64,000 bases of DNA from Hoeflea marina. GTDB lineage: Bacteria; Pseudomonadota; Alphaproteobacteria; Rhizobiales; Rhizobiaceae. The DNA is taken from assembly GCF_003182275.1 (NCBI RefSeq), contig NZ_QGTR01000004.1:239811-303810 (forward strand), given 5' to 3'. Made by a program: the position numbers and the translations under genes. The stretch's first letter is position 1. Every line of letters begins with the position of its first letter. Below are positions 43,501 through 51,250 of this stretch, piece after piece. The notes under the pieces were generated by a model. The model worked only from the letters and a program-made list of their open reading frames with translations, made no database searches and had not been told where the DNA came from.

Positions 43501-44313
43501 CGCGGAGACGGCGAAGCCGGTGGAGTTGATCACCACGTCGGGCGCGCAGTCGGCGAACAGTGCCTCCGCCGTGCCGCAGGAGACGGCATCCTTGAGGCTG
43601 GAGACGAAGACGGGCAGCGCGTTGGCACCCTGCTCGCGCAAGGCGGTGATCAAGGCCTCGACCGGGGCGGTCTGGCCGCTCTGCACCAGCGCCCGGTAGA
43701 AGCAGATCGCCGCCACCGGCGCGCCCGGGATCCAGTGCTCGGCGCGCAGCCTGTCGAGCGACGGCGAGGCCACACCCGGCCACCACAGCCCCGCCTTCAG
43801 GAGCGGCGATGCCGGCGCGGGCGCCTCGACCCCAGTGACCAGCGCCTCGGCCGCCGCGACAAAGGCGGCGGCATTCTCTGCCCCGCCCTCGTTCAGATAC
43901 GCCCAGAGCCGTGCCCGGTCGGATGCAGCGACGGTGGAAAAGGAGTCGAGCCCCGGATCCGGCTTGTCGTCTCCGGGCAGCGCCACGATGGCGAACTTGC
44001 CGTTGACGGCGCAAGCGTGCAGCGCTTCCAGCGCATAGGAGAAATAGCTGGCGCCGCCCAGCGCCCGGACAACCACCAGCTTCGCGTGCCGGACCGTTTT
44101 GGCGACATAGGTGTCGACCGACATCGGGTGGCGGAGCTGGCCGAGATTGGCAAGCCGCCAGTCGAGCCCGCCGGTCGTGGCCCGCGCCGCGGCGATGGCC
44201 GCAAGTTCCGTGTCGGCGGCGCTCAGAAGGACGATGTCGCCCGGGGTCTGTCCGAGGTCGAGCGCCTCGCCCTCCTCCGACAGCGTCCCCTTCTGGGCGA
44301 GCAGCAGATGCAT
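40507..44313 (-). CDS. cobN: Cobaltochelatase large subunit CobN
   Basis: A 1268-residue protein homologous to Mg-chelatase H, inserting Co(II) into hydrogenobyrinate a,c-diamide with CobS and CobT, neither of which is in this window. Recognisable blocks are AVHMGKHGNLEWLPGKALAL, WGTSNMRTGGDDIAQALALI, and FDPLDCAMGAPWSGPRP. An in-frame insert of roughly 20 residues around 738-755 (FSSPDTGEVAARSADGG) matches a palindromic repeat in the DNA and interrupts the otherwise conserved stretch before FDPLDC. The reading frame is intact. Follows cobW by 6 bases. Confidence 0.96.
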   Translation of the reverse strand: MHLLLAQKGTLSEEGEALDLGQTPGDIVLLSAADTELAAIAAARATTGGLDWRLANLGQLRHPMSVDTYVAKTVRHAKLVVVRALGGASYFSYALEALHACAVNGKFAIVALPGDDKPDPGLDSFSTVAASDRARLWAYLNEGGAENAAAFVAAAEALVTGVEAPAPASPLLKAGLWWPGVASPSLDRLRAEHWIPGAPVAAICFYRALVQSGQTAPVEALITALREQGANALPVFVSSLKDAVSCGTAEALFADCAPDVVINSTGFAVSAPGGVTKGTVLESTGAVVLQAVFASTTREAWAGSSQGMNSRDLAMHVALPEVDGRVLGRAVSFKAAARFDPLVETNIVTHEPAPDRMAFVAELAARWARLRRKPEAERRVAIVLANYPNRDGRIANGVGLDTPAGTVEVMKAMRAAGYAIGKLPADGDALIDRLKAGPTNALVEGRTGGEELSLQDYAAFFATLHPDVQEAVTKRWGAPETDPFLADGAFRLPLLRFGNAVVGIQPARGYNIDPKASYHAPDLVPPHGYLAFYCWLRRCFDVDAAVHMGKHGNLEWLPGKALALSSACYPEAALGPTPHVYPFIVNDPGEGTQAKRRSAAVIIDHLTPPLTRAESYGPLSDLEALVDEFYQASGHDPRRLKLLKGQILDLVRDIGLDTDAGIAAGDDDDMALEKLDAWLCDLKEMQIRDGLHIFGLAPEGRLLTDLVVALARLPRGTAPGEASLHRAIAADAGLSAGFSSPDTGEVAARSADGGGSAIFDPLDCAMGAPWSGPRPTELRAVSDDPWRTNGDTVERIELMAAQFVSGETAVPAGWAATAAVMAEVNATIRPSVTASGPAEIDGILTALSGRFVAPGPSGAPTRGRPDVLPTGRNFYSVDSRAVPTPAAWELGRKSAELLVTRHVQDHGEWPTSFAITAWGTSNMRTGGDDIAQALALIGAKPVWDMASRRVTGYEIIPMAMMARPRVDVTLRISGFFRDAFPDQIALFDRAARAISLLDEDREDNPLAARAREETAGLIAKGASAEDAARQASFRVFGSKPGAYGAGLQALIDEKGWTSRDDLAEAFIVWGGYAYGAEAEGQPARSLFEQRLSSVDAVVQNQDNREHDLLDSDDYYQFEGGMTAAVESLKGSRPAIYHNDHSRPERPVIRSLEEEIARVVRGRAVNPKWIAGVMRHGYKGAFEMAATVDYLFAFSATTGAVRDHHFEAVYQAYLVDGAVLDFLREKNPDALREMAAKFDEAIERGLWRPRSNSARFDLAQLSQGDEAHG
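42048..42100. repeat. Palindromic repeat inserted in frame in cobN
   Basis: The region has a CTCCCCC-GTATC-GGGGGAG hairpin beside a CCGCGCTGCGCGCGG palindrome, with a CCCCCTCC block outside. The same order of modules is seen in the intergenic repeat at 10763-10897. On the cobN strand it encodes FSSPDTGEVAARSADGG without a stop or frameshift. It behaves like the protein-coding palindromic elements known from Rickettsia and some other alphaproteobacteria. Confidence 0.65.
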
Positions 44314-44319
44314 GGCGGC

Positions 44320-45378
44320 TCAGCCCCCGAGAGCGGTCAGGCCGGAGCGAATGGAGGCTTCGTCCATATCGTGCAGGCCGATGACCACGAGCCTTGTGGC
44401 GCGCGCTTCGTCGGCGCCCCAGGGCCGGTCGAAATAACTGTCGATGCGCGAGCCCACGGCCTGGACCACCATGCGCATCGGCTTGCCGGGCATGGCGACA
44501 AATCCCTTGAGCCGCAGCACGTCGTGCTCGGCGATGATCGCCTTGAGCCCGTTCTGGAAGCCCGCCGGGTCAGCGACCGCACCGAATTCGACGATGAAGC
44601 TCTCGAACTCGTCGTGGTCGTGGTCGTGCTCCTCGCCATTCTCGTGCTCCATCTCGTGATGCGACTTGCGGTTGGCGATGTCGTCCTCGCTGCCGACGCC
44701 CAGGCCCAGCAGCACTTCCGGCGAGACTTCGCCGTTGCGCGAGACGATGACAGCGGGCGTCCGCTTGAGATGGGCGAAAATGTCGGCGCGGATCGCCTCG
44801 ATGGCCTCGTCGGACACCAGGTCGGCCTTGTTGAGCACGATCAGGTCGGAGGCCGTCAGCTGGTCCTCGAACAGTTCCTCGAGCGCGCTGTGATGGTCGA
44901 GCTGGTCGTCGGCCATGCGCTGGGCGTCGAGCTTGTCATGATCGTCGGCAAAGCGACCGGCGGCGACCGCGGCGCTGTCGACCACGGTGATGACGCCGTC
45001 GACGGTAACCTGGGTCTTGATGCCGGGCCAGTTGAAGGCGGCCACCAGCGGCTGCGGCAGAGCCAGGCCGGAGGTCTCGATGATGATGTGATCGGGACGA
45101 CTGTCGCGGGCGAGAAGCTTTTCCATCGTCGGAATGAAATCGTCGGCCACGGTGCAGCAGATGCAGCCATTGGTGAGCTCGATGATGTCGTCCTCGCGGC
45201 AGGCTTCCGCGCCGCAGCCGCGCAGCACGTCGCCGTCAACGCCGAGATCGCCGAACTCGTTGATGATCAGCGCGATGCGCTTGCCCTTGGCGTGGGTCAG
45301 CATGTGCCGGATCAGCGTGGTCTTGCCGGCGCCGAGGAAGCCGGTGATCACGGTGGCGGGAATCTTTGTCGTCTGCAT
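44320..45378 (-). CDS. cobW: CobW GTPase, cobalt chaperone-like
   Basis: A 352-residue G3E-family GTPase. Walker A is GFLGAGKTTL (residues 13-22), the metal-binding CxCC is Cys72-x-Cys74-Cys75 in NGCICCTV, and the GTP-specificity loop is LNKADLV. A His/Glu-rich loop (HHEMEHENGEEHDHDHDEFE) lies between the two domains. CobW probably delivers cobalt to CobN, which is encoded next, 6 bases downstream. Confidence 0.95.
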   Translation of the reverse strand: MQTTKIPATVITGFLGAGKTTLIRHMLTHAKGKRIALIINEFGDLGVDGDVLRGCGAEACREDDIIELTNGCICCTVADDFIPTMEKLLARDSRPDHIIIETSGLALPQPLVAAFNWPGIKTQVTVDGVITVVDSAAVAAGRFADDHDKLDAQRMADDQLDHHSALEELFEDQLTASDLIVLNKADLVSDEAIEAIRADIFAHLKRTPAVIVSRNGEVSPEVLLGLGVGSEDDIANRKSHHEMEHENGEEHDHDHDEFESFIVEFGAVADPAGFQNGLKAIIAEHDVLRLKGFVAMPGKPMRMVVQAVGSRIDSYFDRPWGADEARATRLVVIGLHDMDEASIRSGLTALGG

Positions 45379-45381
45379 CTT

Positions 45382-45915
45382 TCAACCCTTCATTTTCAAT
45401 GGCAGCCCGGCGGTCACGAAATAGACCGTCTCGGCAATTGCCGCGATTTTCTGGTGCGCCCGCCCCGCGTGGTCGCGGAAGGCGCGGGCCATGGCGTTCT
45501 CCGGCACGATGCCGAGGCCGACCTCGTTGGAGACCAGCACCATGGGGCCGGCAAGCCCGGGCAATGCTGCCAGCAGCGCATCGACCTCCAGGTCGACCGA
45601 CTTGTCGGCGAGCATCAGATTGGTGAGCCACAAGGTGAGGCAGTCGACCAGCACCGGCCGATCCGGGCGTGATTCGCGCTTGAGCACGCTTGCGAGATCG
45701 AGCGGCTCCTCGATGGTCGTCCAGCCGTCGCCACGCCGGTCCTGGTGGCGGGCGATGCGCTCGCCCATCTCCGCGTCCCAGGCCTGGCCGGTGGCGATGT
45801 AGAGCCAGGATGGGGCGGCCTGCGTGACCAGGCTTTCGGCAAAGCCCGATTTGCCCGAGCGAGCACCGCCCAGCACCAGCGTCACTGGCTGCAGTGCGGC
45901 AACCCGGCCGCTCAC
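45382..45915 (-). CDS. cobP: Adenosylcobinamide kinase/adenosylcobinamide-phosphate guanylyltransferase
   Basis: A 177-residue bifunctional enzyme of nucleotide-loop assembly (CobP/CobU). The P-loop is [11 protein letters not shown] near residues 13-23. [17 protein letters not shown] contains the His that carries GMP, and [11 protein letters not shown] and [13 protein letters not shown] are other family motifs. The start is a GTG at 45915 ([10 protein letters not shown]) that overlaps the cbtA stop by 4 bases. Confidence 0.92.
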   Translation of the reverse strand: MSGRVAALQPVTLVLGGARSGKSGFAESLVTQAAPSWLYIATGQAWDAEMGERIARHQDRRGDGWTTIEEPLDLASVLKRESRPDRPVLVDCLTLWLTNLMLADKSVDLEVDALLAALPGLAGPMVLVSNEVGLGIVPENAMARAFRDHAGRAHQKIAAIAETVYFVTAGLPLKMKG

Positions 45916-46724
45916 ACCGATGCGCCTTCGTCGACCCGGGACAGGAAGTGACCGAGCAGGCCGCCGAGCAGCAGCCAGAAGCCGAGCGTGGTCGCCAGCG
46001 AAGCGACGGTGTATTCGGCCGCCAGGAACGCCGGGACGGCGCTGGAAATGTCCGCGGGCTGCGGCGCGCCATAGACATGCGGCGCCACGATCAGCACCAC
46101 GCCGAGCGACTTGGCGATCCATTCGGGCCTGAGCGCGACCAGCCAGATCCCGGCCGCCGACAGCGCCACCGTGATCATCCACCAGGTCTGCCGCGCCTGC
46201 AGGTCGATCTCGGGAAAGCCGGGAAGCTCGGGCGGCAGGCCCCAGGCCGGCGCCAGTTGCACCGCAAACCAGCCGGCGGCCCCGAGCAGCAGGCCGCGGC
46301 CGACGGCCTGCTTGCCCTTGCCGAAGCGGATATCGAGCAGCAACGCCGCTGCCGCCAGCATCAGCCCGAAGCCGCCGCCGGCCGCGAGGTTCGCGAGCAC
46401 CGTGTTGCCGAGCCGGCCTAAGCCGAGCACGGATTCGCCATCGCCGTGATCATGAGAATGGGCTTCGGGCGCCGCACTGGCGGGCGCTGCCGCGTCCGTG
46501 TTGGCGTGAGCATGGCCCGCGGGCGTGGCTGCGCCATGGTCGTGGCCGGCAACTTCGGTCGTGCCGGCTCCATGGTCGTGCGTGGAAACGGCGGCGCTGC
46601 CGCCGCCTTCATAGGCTTCGGCCTGCAGGATCAGCGGCACGATCTTGATGTACTGGGCGGGGGTCATCGCCAAACCGGCAATGAGCCCGGCGGCAAGCGC
46701 CGCCAGGAGAAACCTGACAATCAT
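45912..46724 (-). CDS. cbtA: Cobalt transporter subunit CbtA
   Basis: A 270-residue membrane protein with about six hydrophobic segments, beginning [20 protein letters not shown] periplasmic His-rich loop at about residues 48-97 ([20 protein letters not shown], then more HDHG units) would capture cobalt. HVYGAPQP and the final [15 protein letters not shown] are typical of CbtA. It pairs with cbtB 12 bases upstream and is controlled by the B12 riboswitch, so cobalt uptake is shut off when cobalamin is abundant. Confidence 0.93.
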   Translation of the reverse strand: MIVRFLLAALAAGLIAGLAMTPAQYIKIVPLILQAEAYEGGGSAAVSTHDHGAGTTEVAGHDHGAATPAGHAHANTDAAAPASAAPEAHSHDHGDGESVLGLGRLGNTVLANLAAGGGFGLMLAAAALLLDIRFGKGKQAVGRGLLLGAAGWFAVQLAPAWGLPPELPGFPEIDLQARQTWWMITVALSAAGIWLVALRPEWIAKSLGVVLIVAPHVYGAPQPADISSAVPAFLAAEYTVASLATTLGFWLLLGGLLGHFLSRVDEGASV

Positions 46725-46736
46725 CGGATCAATCCC

Positions 46737-46916
46737 TCAGTGGCAGGGAAAGCCGTAGGAATGGCGCGTGTCGTGCGCCGCATCGTGCAGCGCCGCGGAA
46801 TTGGCGAGACCGACGCCGAAGACCAGGAAAGCGCCGAGAAGAAGCGCGATCAGGCCGGCCGTCGCGCGGGCGCTGGTGCGGGTGGCGAGCGAAGACGAAA
46901 CAGTGTTGGCAGCCAT
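46737..46916 (-). CDS. cbtB: Cobalt transporter subunit CbtB
   Basis: A 59-residue one-helix protein, with the membrane segment GLIALLLGAFLVFGVGLANS and the C-terminal His/Cys motif HDAAHDTRHSYGFPCH that likely binds cobalt. The start MAANTVSSS is set by CGGAGG seven bases upstream. First gene after the cobalamin riboswitch. Confidence 0.93.
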   Translation of the reverse strand: MAANTVSSSLATRTSARATAGLIALLLGAFLVFGVGLANSAALHDAAHDTRHSYGFPCH

Positions 46917-46978
46917 GACAACCTCCGTGAATGGCATGGAAGAGGACCTCTCCCAGGGCTCGGGCGAGAACGCCCTGT

Positions 46979-47322
46979 CGAATGGCAGGTCTCCTGGCTC
47001 GCGGGTCACGGCAACTTCGTTGCCATCAGCGAATGTCGGCCTTCCCGGCGGTTGCGACGGTGATGAAACGGGACGATTCGTAGATCAGGAGGCGTCCGCG
47101 CCTGGTTGCTCATACCGCCACGCCAGTGGCTTGGCCGATCGGCATCGGGGTTGAAAGTCCGGGCGGAATTGCCCTGCCTTCATCCGGCATGCCGGCCGGT
47201 GACATTCGCCTCGCCGCTCTACAGTCGCGGGGTCGGCTGCGATAAGGATTCCCTGCTTGGGTCGATCCCGTCGCATTCCCTTTTGATCCTGGCGACAATT
47301 TGCCGCCGTGGAACCATTCAGT
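46979..47322 (-). ncRNA. Cobalamin riboswitch upstream of cbtBA-cobPWN
   Basis: On the minus strand the conserved elements appear in order: GGTTCC near 47310-47315, AAAAGGGAATGCGAC near 47270-47290, CCCCGCGACTGT at 47221-47232, GCCACTGG around 47123-47130, and the B12 box AGCCAGGAGACCTGCC at 46984-46999. This is the full adenosylcobalamin riboswitch core. It ends about 60 bases before the cbtB start, a distance suited to control of translation or of a terminator. Its operon contains cobalt import and late B12 genes. Confidence 0.92.
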
Positions 47323-47375
47323 CCTCTGATTGATAGTGAGGGCGCCTGCGGGTGTCAATCGCGTTTGCGGCGCGG

Positions 47376-48839
47376 TCAGGCGATCGATGCCGCTGCCGCG
47401 ACAATCGCCTCGAAACCCACCAGCCGGTCGAGATCCTCGGCGATCGAGTCGAGCGCCGTATCCACCGCGCCGCGGTAATCGGCCAGGCCGGCGAGAATGC
47501 CGAATTCGGCCAGCAGCGAAGCGCGATAGGCGTCGGAGCCGAACAGCCCATGCAGATAGGTGCCGCAGACCCGTCCGTCGGGAGAGATCGCGCCGTCGGG
47601 ATGATCGTTGATGACGGCGAAAGGCCGCGCGCAGTCCGGCCCGCGCGTCACCCCGAGATGGATCTCGTAGCCGTCAAGCGCAGCGCCGCTCCTGGCGTGG
47701 CGGGCCCTGACGTTCCGCACCGTTTTCTCGGGCGCCATCTCGGTTTCCATATCGAGCAGGCCGAGACCCTCGATCTCGCTCCGGCGGCCCTCGATGCCGA
47801 GCGGATCGGTGACCCGCCGCCCGAGCATCTGGAAGCCGCCACAGATGCCGATGATGCGCCCGCCGCGGCGGTGATGAGCCGCGAGATCCCGGTCCCAGCC
47901 CTGGGCGCGGAAATCCTCAAGATCGGAGATGGTCGATTTCGACCCCGGCAGCACCACCAGGGCGGCATCGGCGGGCAAGCGTTCGCCTGGACGCACAAAG
48001 ACCAGATCCACCTCGGGCTCGGCCTTGAGGGGGTCGAAATCGTCGAAATTGGCAATCCGCCCAAGCATCGGCACGGCGACCTTCAAGGCCCGCGCCTCGC
48101 CGCGCGCCAGCCGTTCCAGCGCCACCGAATCCTCGGCCGGCAGCCGCGCGGCATCCTTGAGCCAGGGGATCACGCCCAGACAGGGCCATCCGGTGAAACG
48201 GCCGATGGCCGTGATGCCTGCATCAAACAACGTGACGTCGCCGCGGAACTTGTTGATCAGATAGGCCGCCACCATGGCGCGGTCTTCGTCGGGCAGGATC
48301 GTGTGGGTGCCCACCAGCGAGGCGATGACGCCGCCGCGGTCGATGTCGCCGACCAGCACCACGGGCACGCGCGCGCGCGTGGCAAATCCCATATTGGCAA
48401 TGTCGCCGGCTCGGAGATTGATCTCGGCGGGGGACCCCGCCCCTTCGACCAGCACCAGGTCGGCGCCGGCGCTGACCCGGGTAAAACTGTCCATCACCGC
48501 CGCCATCAGCTCGGGCTTGAGCCGCTGGTAGTCCCGGCCGCGCGCCTGGCCGTGCACCCTGCCCTGCACGATCACCTGGCTGCCGGTTTCCGACTGCGGC
48601 TTGAGCAGCACCGGATTCATGTGCACCGAGGACGGCTGCCGGCAGGCCAGGGCCTGCAGCCACTGCGCCCGGCCAATCTCGCCGCCATCGTCAGCGACGG
48701 CGGCGTTGTTGGACATGTTCTGCGGCTTGAACGGCCGCACGACAAGACCGCGATTAGCCGCCAGCCGGCAAAAGCCCGCCACCAGAACGGTCTTGCCCAC
48801 GTCCGAGCCGGTCCCCTGAAACATCAACGCCTTGGTCAT
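47376..48839 (-). CDS. cobQ: Cobyric acid synthase
   Basis: A 487-residue glutamine amidotransferase that amidates the b, d, e and g side chains. [16 protein letters not shown] is the N-terminal nucleotide motif, followed by [26 protein letters not shown] is conserved, and the glutaminase Cys lies in GIICGGFQM-type sequence (here [11 protein letters not shown]), with the His in YLHGLFGS. It ends 54 bases before the start of the riboswitch region and is thus a separate minus-strand gene. The start MTKALMFQG replaces a 20-codon-longer frame. Confidence 0.95.
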   Translation of the reverse strand: MTKALMFQGTGSDVGKTVLVAGFCRLAANRGLVVRPFKPQNMSNNAAVADDGGEIGRAQWLQALACRQPSSVHMNPVLLKPQSETGSQVIVQGRVHGQARGRDYQRLKPELMAAVMDSFTRVSAGADLVLVEGAGSPAEINLRAGDIANMGFATRARVPVVLVGDIDRGGVIASLVGTHTILPDEDRAMVAAYLINKFRGDVTLFDAGITAIGRFTGWPCLGVIPWLKDAARLPAEDSVALERLARGEARALKVAVPMLGRIANFDDFDPLKAEPEVDLVFVRPGERLPADAALVVLPGSKSTISDLEDFRAQGWDRDLAAHHRRGGRIIGICGGFQMLGRRVTDPLGIEGRRSEIEGLGLLDMETEMAPEKTVRNVRARHARSGAALDGYEIHLGVTRGPDCARPFAVINDHPDGAISPDGRVCGTYLHGLFGSDAYRASLLAEFGILAGLADYRGAVDTALDSIAEDLDRLVGFEAIVAAAASIA

Positions 48840-48914
48840 GTCCCTCCCTAACGCATATCGGCCGAAGGTGTGCAACGGTTTCGGGATCACGACATGCACA
48901 ATTAGAAAGAGCTA

Positions 48915-48950
48915 AGCACATCGCGTGAATCCGAATTCACGCGATGTGCT
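48915..48950. repeat. Perfect 16-bp inverted repeat
   Basis: AGCACATCGCGTGAAT, a CCGA loop, then the exact complement ATTCACGCGATGTGCT. It lies 75 bases before the cobQ start, within the 1.2-kb gap that runs to the ABC importer. There is no U-tract, so it is more likely a genomic palindromic repeat or protein site than a terminator. Confidence 0.6.
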
Positions 48951-49194
48951 CTAGCACTGGCGGACGCCAACGGGATAGCGGCGATGCGCCGCTATCCCGG
49001 CCCGGCAGCGCCATTTCCCGAGCCGCCGGAAGGCGTTGGACCGCAACGCCGGCGCATTTGGAATAGCACGTCCGAAATGCGACACAGGATGCCGGAATTC
49101 TTGCACTGCATCATCACGAAAAAGCCTAGATCCACGCCCAGTGCGGGTCACCCGCAAACCCATGGCCCGCAAGGCCCAACAGAGATTGACGACC

Positions 49195-49326
49195 ATGCTA
49201 TTTATCTTCAACGGCAGCAACGGAATTCACATCGCCTGGAACAGCACCGGCCCGTCCACCAAGAGCCGCCCCCGCGGCCTGATGGCTGGATTCAGCCGCT
49301 TCATCCGGACCAGTTCCGCCGGCTGA
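49195..49326 (+). CDS. Possible small protein (43 aa), function unknown
   Basis: A short frame beginning MLFIFNGSNGIHIAWNSTG and ending FIRTSSAG, directly followed by a strong terminator on the same strand. The terminator implies a short transcript here. The peptide is basic with a hydrophobic start and resembles no family I know. It could be a true small protein, a leader peptide or non-coding RNA with a chance frame. No clear ribosome site is seen. Confidence 0.3.
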   Translation: MLFIFNGSNGIHIAWNSTGPSTKSRPRGLMAGFSRFIRTSSAG

Positions 49327-49351
49327 ACCACGCCGACGATCGGGACCTGCC

Positions 49352-49384
49352 AAAGCCGCCACGGGCAACCGGAGGCGGCTTTTT
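49352..49384 (+). terminator. Rho-independent terminator of a short transcript
   Basis: Arms AAAGCCGCC and GGCGGCTTT are followed by T residues, with an inner CGG-GCAA-CCG hairpin. It lies 25 bases after the small frame ending at 49326. No annotated gene precedes it on this strand, which suggests an unrecognised small RNA or small-protein gene upstream. Confidence 0.75.
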
Positions 49385-49434
49385 GCTGTCTGGAAAAACG
49401 AGGTCCTGAGAATCGGCCAGAGCCGGAAATGCGA

Positions 49435-49467
49435 AGGCCGCCGGGTCTGTTTCCAAACCGGCGGCCT
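49435..49467. repeat. GC-rich hairpin
   Basis: AGGCCGCCGG and CCGGCGGCCT form a perfect 10-bp stem with a 13-base loop. It has no T-run in either direction. It stands alone between the terminator at 49352 and the long leader of the importer operon. Confidence 0.45.
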
Positions 49468-50020
49468 GCCAAAGATACGCTTGGCGACCCCACACAACAC
49501 ATGAGATCCACGACGCCCCGGTACGCATTACCTGATCCGGGGCGGTCAGCAGGTGTCCCCCGCCGTGAGAGATGTGTAACTCGGACATCGTTACCGGACG
49601 GTTATCGAAACCCTAAGCAAGTATGAATCGCTCCTGTTTTTGAAACTTTACCGCCGTCCATCCGTCTATTCCCCGAGAATGGGCGCAGGATCGCACGCAG
49701 ACATAGCGGGATTCAGATCATCGCCGACCGCGGCGGTGCAGGGGGTATCGGAACGCATCTGCGCATTTGTTCAGAATGTCGGCAATTGTTCGGCGGGAGG
49801 TTGATTTTTATCGGCGAGCGCTTAGGCTTGACGGATTGGAGCCCACTGGCGTTCCGCGACAGAGTTCCGCGGGGCGCGCCTGCACCACTTCATGTCGCCA
49901 ATGCGGCATGAGAGACTGCTCAGATGGGCTTAGATGCTCTCAAGGCACAACGCCTTCAAATCCGACCGACGTCCGGTAAACGCAGTGACCGGATGCCACA
50001 AAACGGGAAATCCACTGCTC
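49468..50020. other. Long non-coding stretch before the ABC importer
   Basis: No supported gene is seen in these 553 bases. Open frames on either strand have no ribosome site and no recognisable sequence. The lower GC and AT-rich patches (for example around 49620-49650 and 49790-49815) suggest promoter and leader sequence for the importer operon. Confidence 0.5.
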
Positions 50021-50040
50021 TTAAGACTGGGAGGTCTTAA
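50021..50040 (+). promoter_or_regulatory. Hairpin presenting the Shine-Dalgarno of the importer
   Basis: TTAAGAC-TGGGAG-GTCTTAA is a perfect 7-bp stem whose loop contains most of the GGGAGG ribosome site, three bases before the ATG at 50044. Such a structure can modulate ribosome access to the binding-protein gene, allowing it to be translated differently from the permease and ATPase genes. The structure is read directly; its regulatory effect is inference. Confidence 0.5.
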
Positions 50041-50043
50041 CAT

Positions 50044-51051
50044 ATGAAGAAGCTCCTCGCTTCCACCGTGCTCGCCGCAGGCCTGATGGGCTTTGCCGGC
50101 GCTGCATCCGCTGAAGACTGCGGTCGCGTCACGATCGCAAACATGAACTGGGCTTCGGCCGAGGTTCTTGCCAATATCGATGAAATCATCCTTTCCGAAG
50201 GCTATGGCTGCCAGGCCGAACTGGTTGCCGGCGACACCACACCGACGCTCACCTCGATGGTCGAAAAGCAGGAACCGGACGTCGCTCCCGAAGCCTGGAT
50301 CAACTCGCTCCGCACACTGCTCGACGCGGCCGTCGCCGAAGGCAAGCTCGACTACGCTTCCGAATCGCTCAGCGATGGCGGCGTCGAAGGCTGGTGGATT
50401 CCCAAGTACTTCGCCGAAGCACATCCGGAAATCAAATCCATTGACGACGCTCTCGCACACCCCGAGCTGTTCCCGGCGCCCGGCATGGAAAATGCCGGCA
50501 AGGGCGGCGTCTACAACTGCCCCGAAGGCTGGGGCTGCCGCATCATCACCACCAACCTGTTCAAGGCCTACGGCGCCGCGGACAAGGGCTGGGTGACGGT
50601 CGAGACCGGTTCGGCCGCAGGCCTCGACGGCTCGATCGCCAAGGCCTACGAAAGCGAAGATCCGTGGCTCGGCTACTACTGGGCTCCGACCGCCATCCTC
50701 GGCAAGTACGAGATGGTCAAGCTCGAACATGGCGTTCCGCACGACAAGGCTGAATGGGACCGTTGCACATCGATCACCGATTGCCCCGACCCCAAGAAGA
50801 ATGCCTGGTCCAAGTCGGAAGTCTACACGGTCGTGACGGATTCCTTCAAGAAGCGCGCCGGACCTGCCTACGAGTATCTGGCAAACCGCAGCTGGCCCAA
50901 CTCGACCGTCAACACCCTGCTCGCATGGATGGCTGACAACCAGGCAACCGGCGAAGCCGGCGCCCGTCATTTCCTCAAGGAAAATGAAGACATCTGGACG
51001 AAGTGGGTGTCGCCGGAAGCCGCCGAGAAAATCAAGAAAGCAGTGATGTAA
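50044..51051 (+). CDS. Betaine-type ABC transporter substrate-binding protein (OpuAC/ProX family)
   Basis: A 335-residue periplasmic protein with signal peptide MKKLLASTVLAAGLMGFAGA ending AASA-E. The mature protein starts EDCGRVTIANMNWASAEVLA. ELVAGDTTPTLTSMVEKQEP and WLGYYWAPTAILGKYEMV provide the Trp/Tyr-rich pocket typical of quaternary-amine binders. Internal Cys pairs (YNCPEGWGC, RCTSITDCP) are distinctive. Candidate substrates are glycine betaine, proline betaine, choline or trimethylamine N-oxide. First gene of a three-gene importer, next to methyltransferases that use betaine-like compounds. Confidence 0.85.
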   Translation: MKKLLASTVLAAGLMGFAGAASAEDCGRVTIANMNWASAEVLANIDEIILSEGYGCQAELVAGDTTPTLTSMVEKQEPDVAPEAWINSLRTLLDAAVAEGKLDYASESLSDGGVEGWWIPKYFAEAHPEIKSIDDALAHPELFPAPGMENAGKGGVYNCPEGWGCRIITTNLFKAYGAADKGWVTVETGSAAGLDGSIAKAYESEDPWLGYYWAPTAILGKYEMVKLEHGVPHDKAEWDRCTSITDCPDPKKNAWSKSEVYTVVTDSFKKRAGPAYEYLANRSWPNSTVNTLLAWMADNQATGEAGARHFLKENEDIWTKWVSPEAAEKIKKAVM

Positions 51052-51250
51052 ACTATCGCTTACGGTGTGGCGGGCCCTGGTCCGCCACATTTCTTTCCAG
51101 CGTAGCGCGGCGGGGGACACAGCCGCATTGCTCTGGAGCCGGAACCGGGGGCACGCGCCAAGTGGTGCAATCGTCAGGCTGAAGGCAGCGATGAATTGCT
51201 GGTCGCCTCGGCATCAGCGCACACTCATTTCCCGTATTTGGAGCGTGAAT

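Noticed and set aside
43735-45672. 645-codon plus-strand frame opposite cobN and cobW
   Set aside because: No domain is recognisable, and the opposite strand carries unambiguous CobN, CobW and CobP proteins.
49301-49588. Minus-strand frame starting MSELHISHGG in the gap before the importer
   Set aside because: It has no ribosome site, runs through a strong plus-strand terminator and a GC hairpin, and matches no family.
49500-49600. Possible TPP-like riboswitch, prompted by ACCTGATCCGG
   Set aside because: The THI-box CTGAGA and the paired helices are not found in order on either strand, and the next gene is not thiamin-related.
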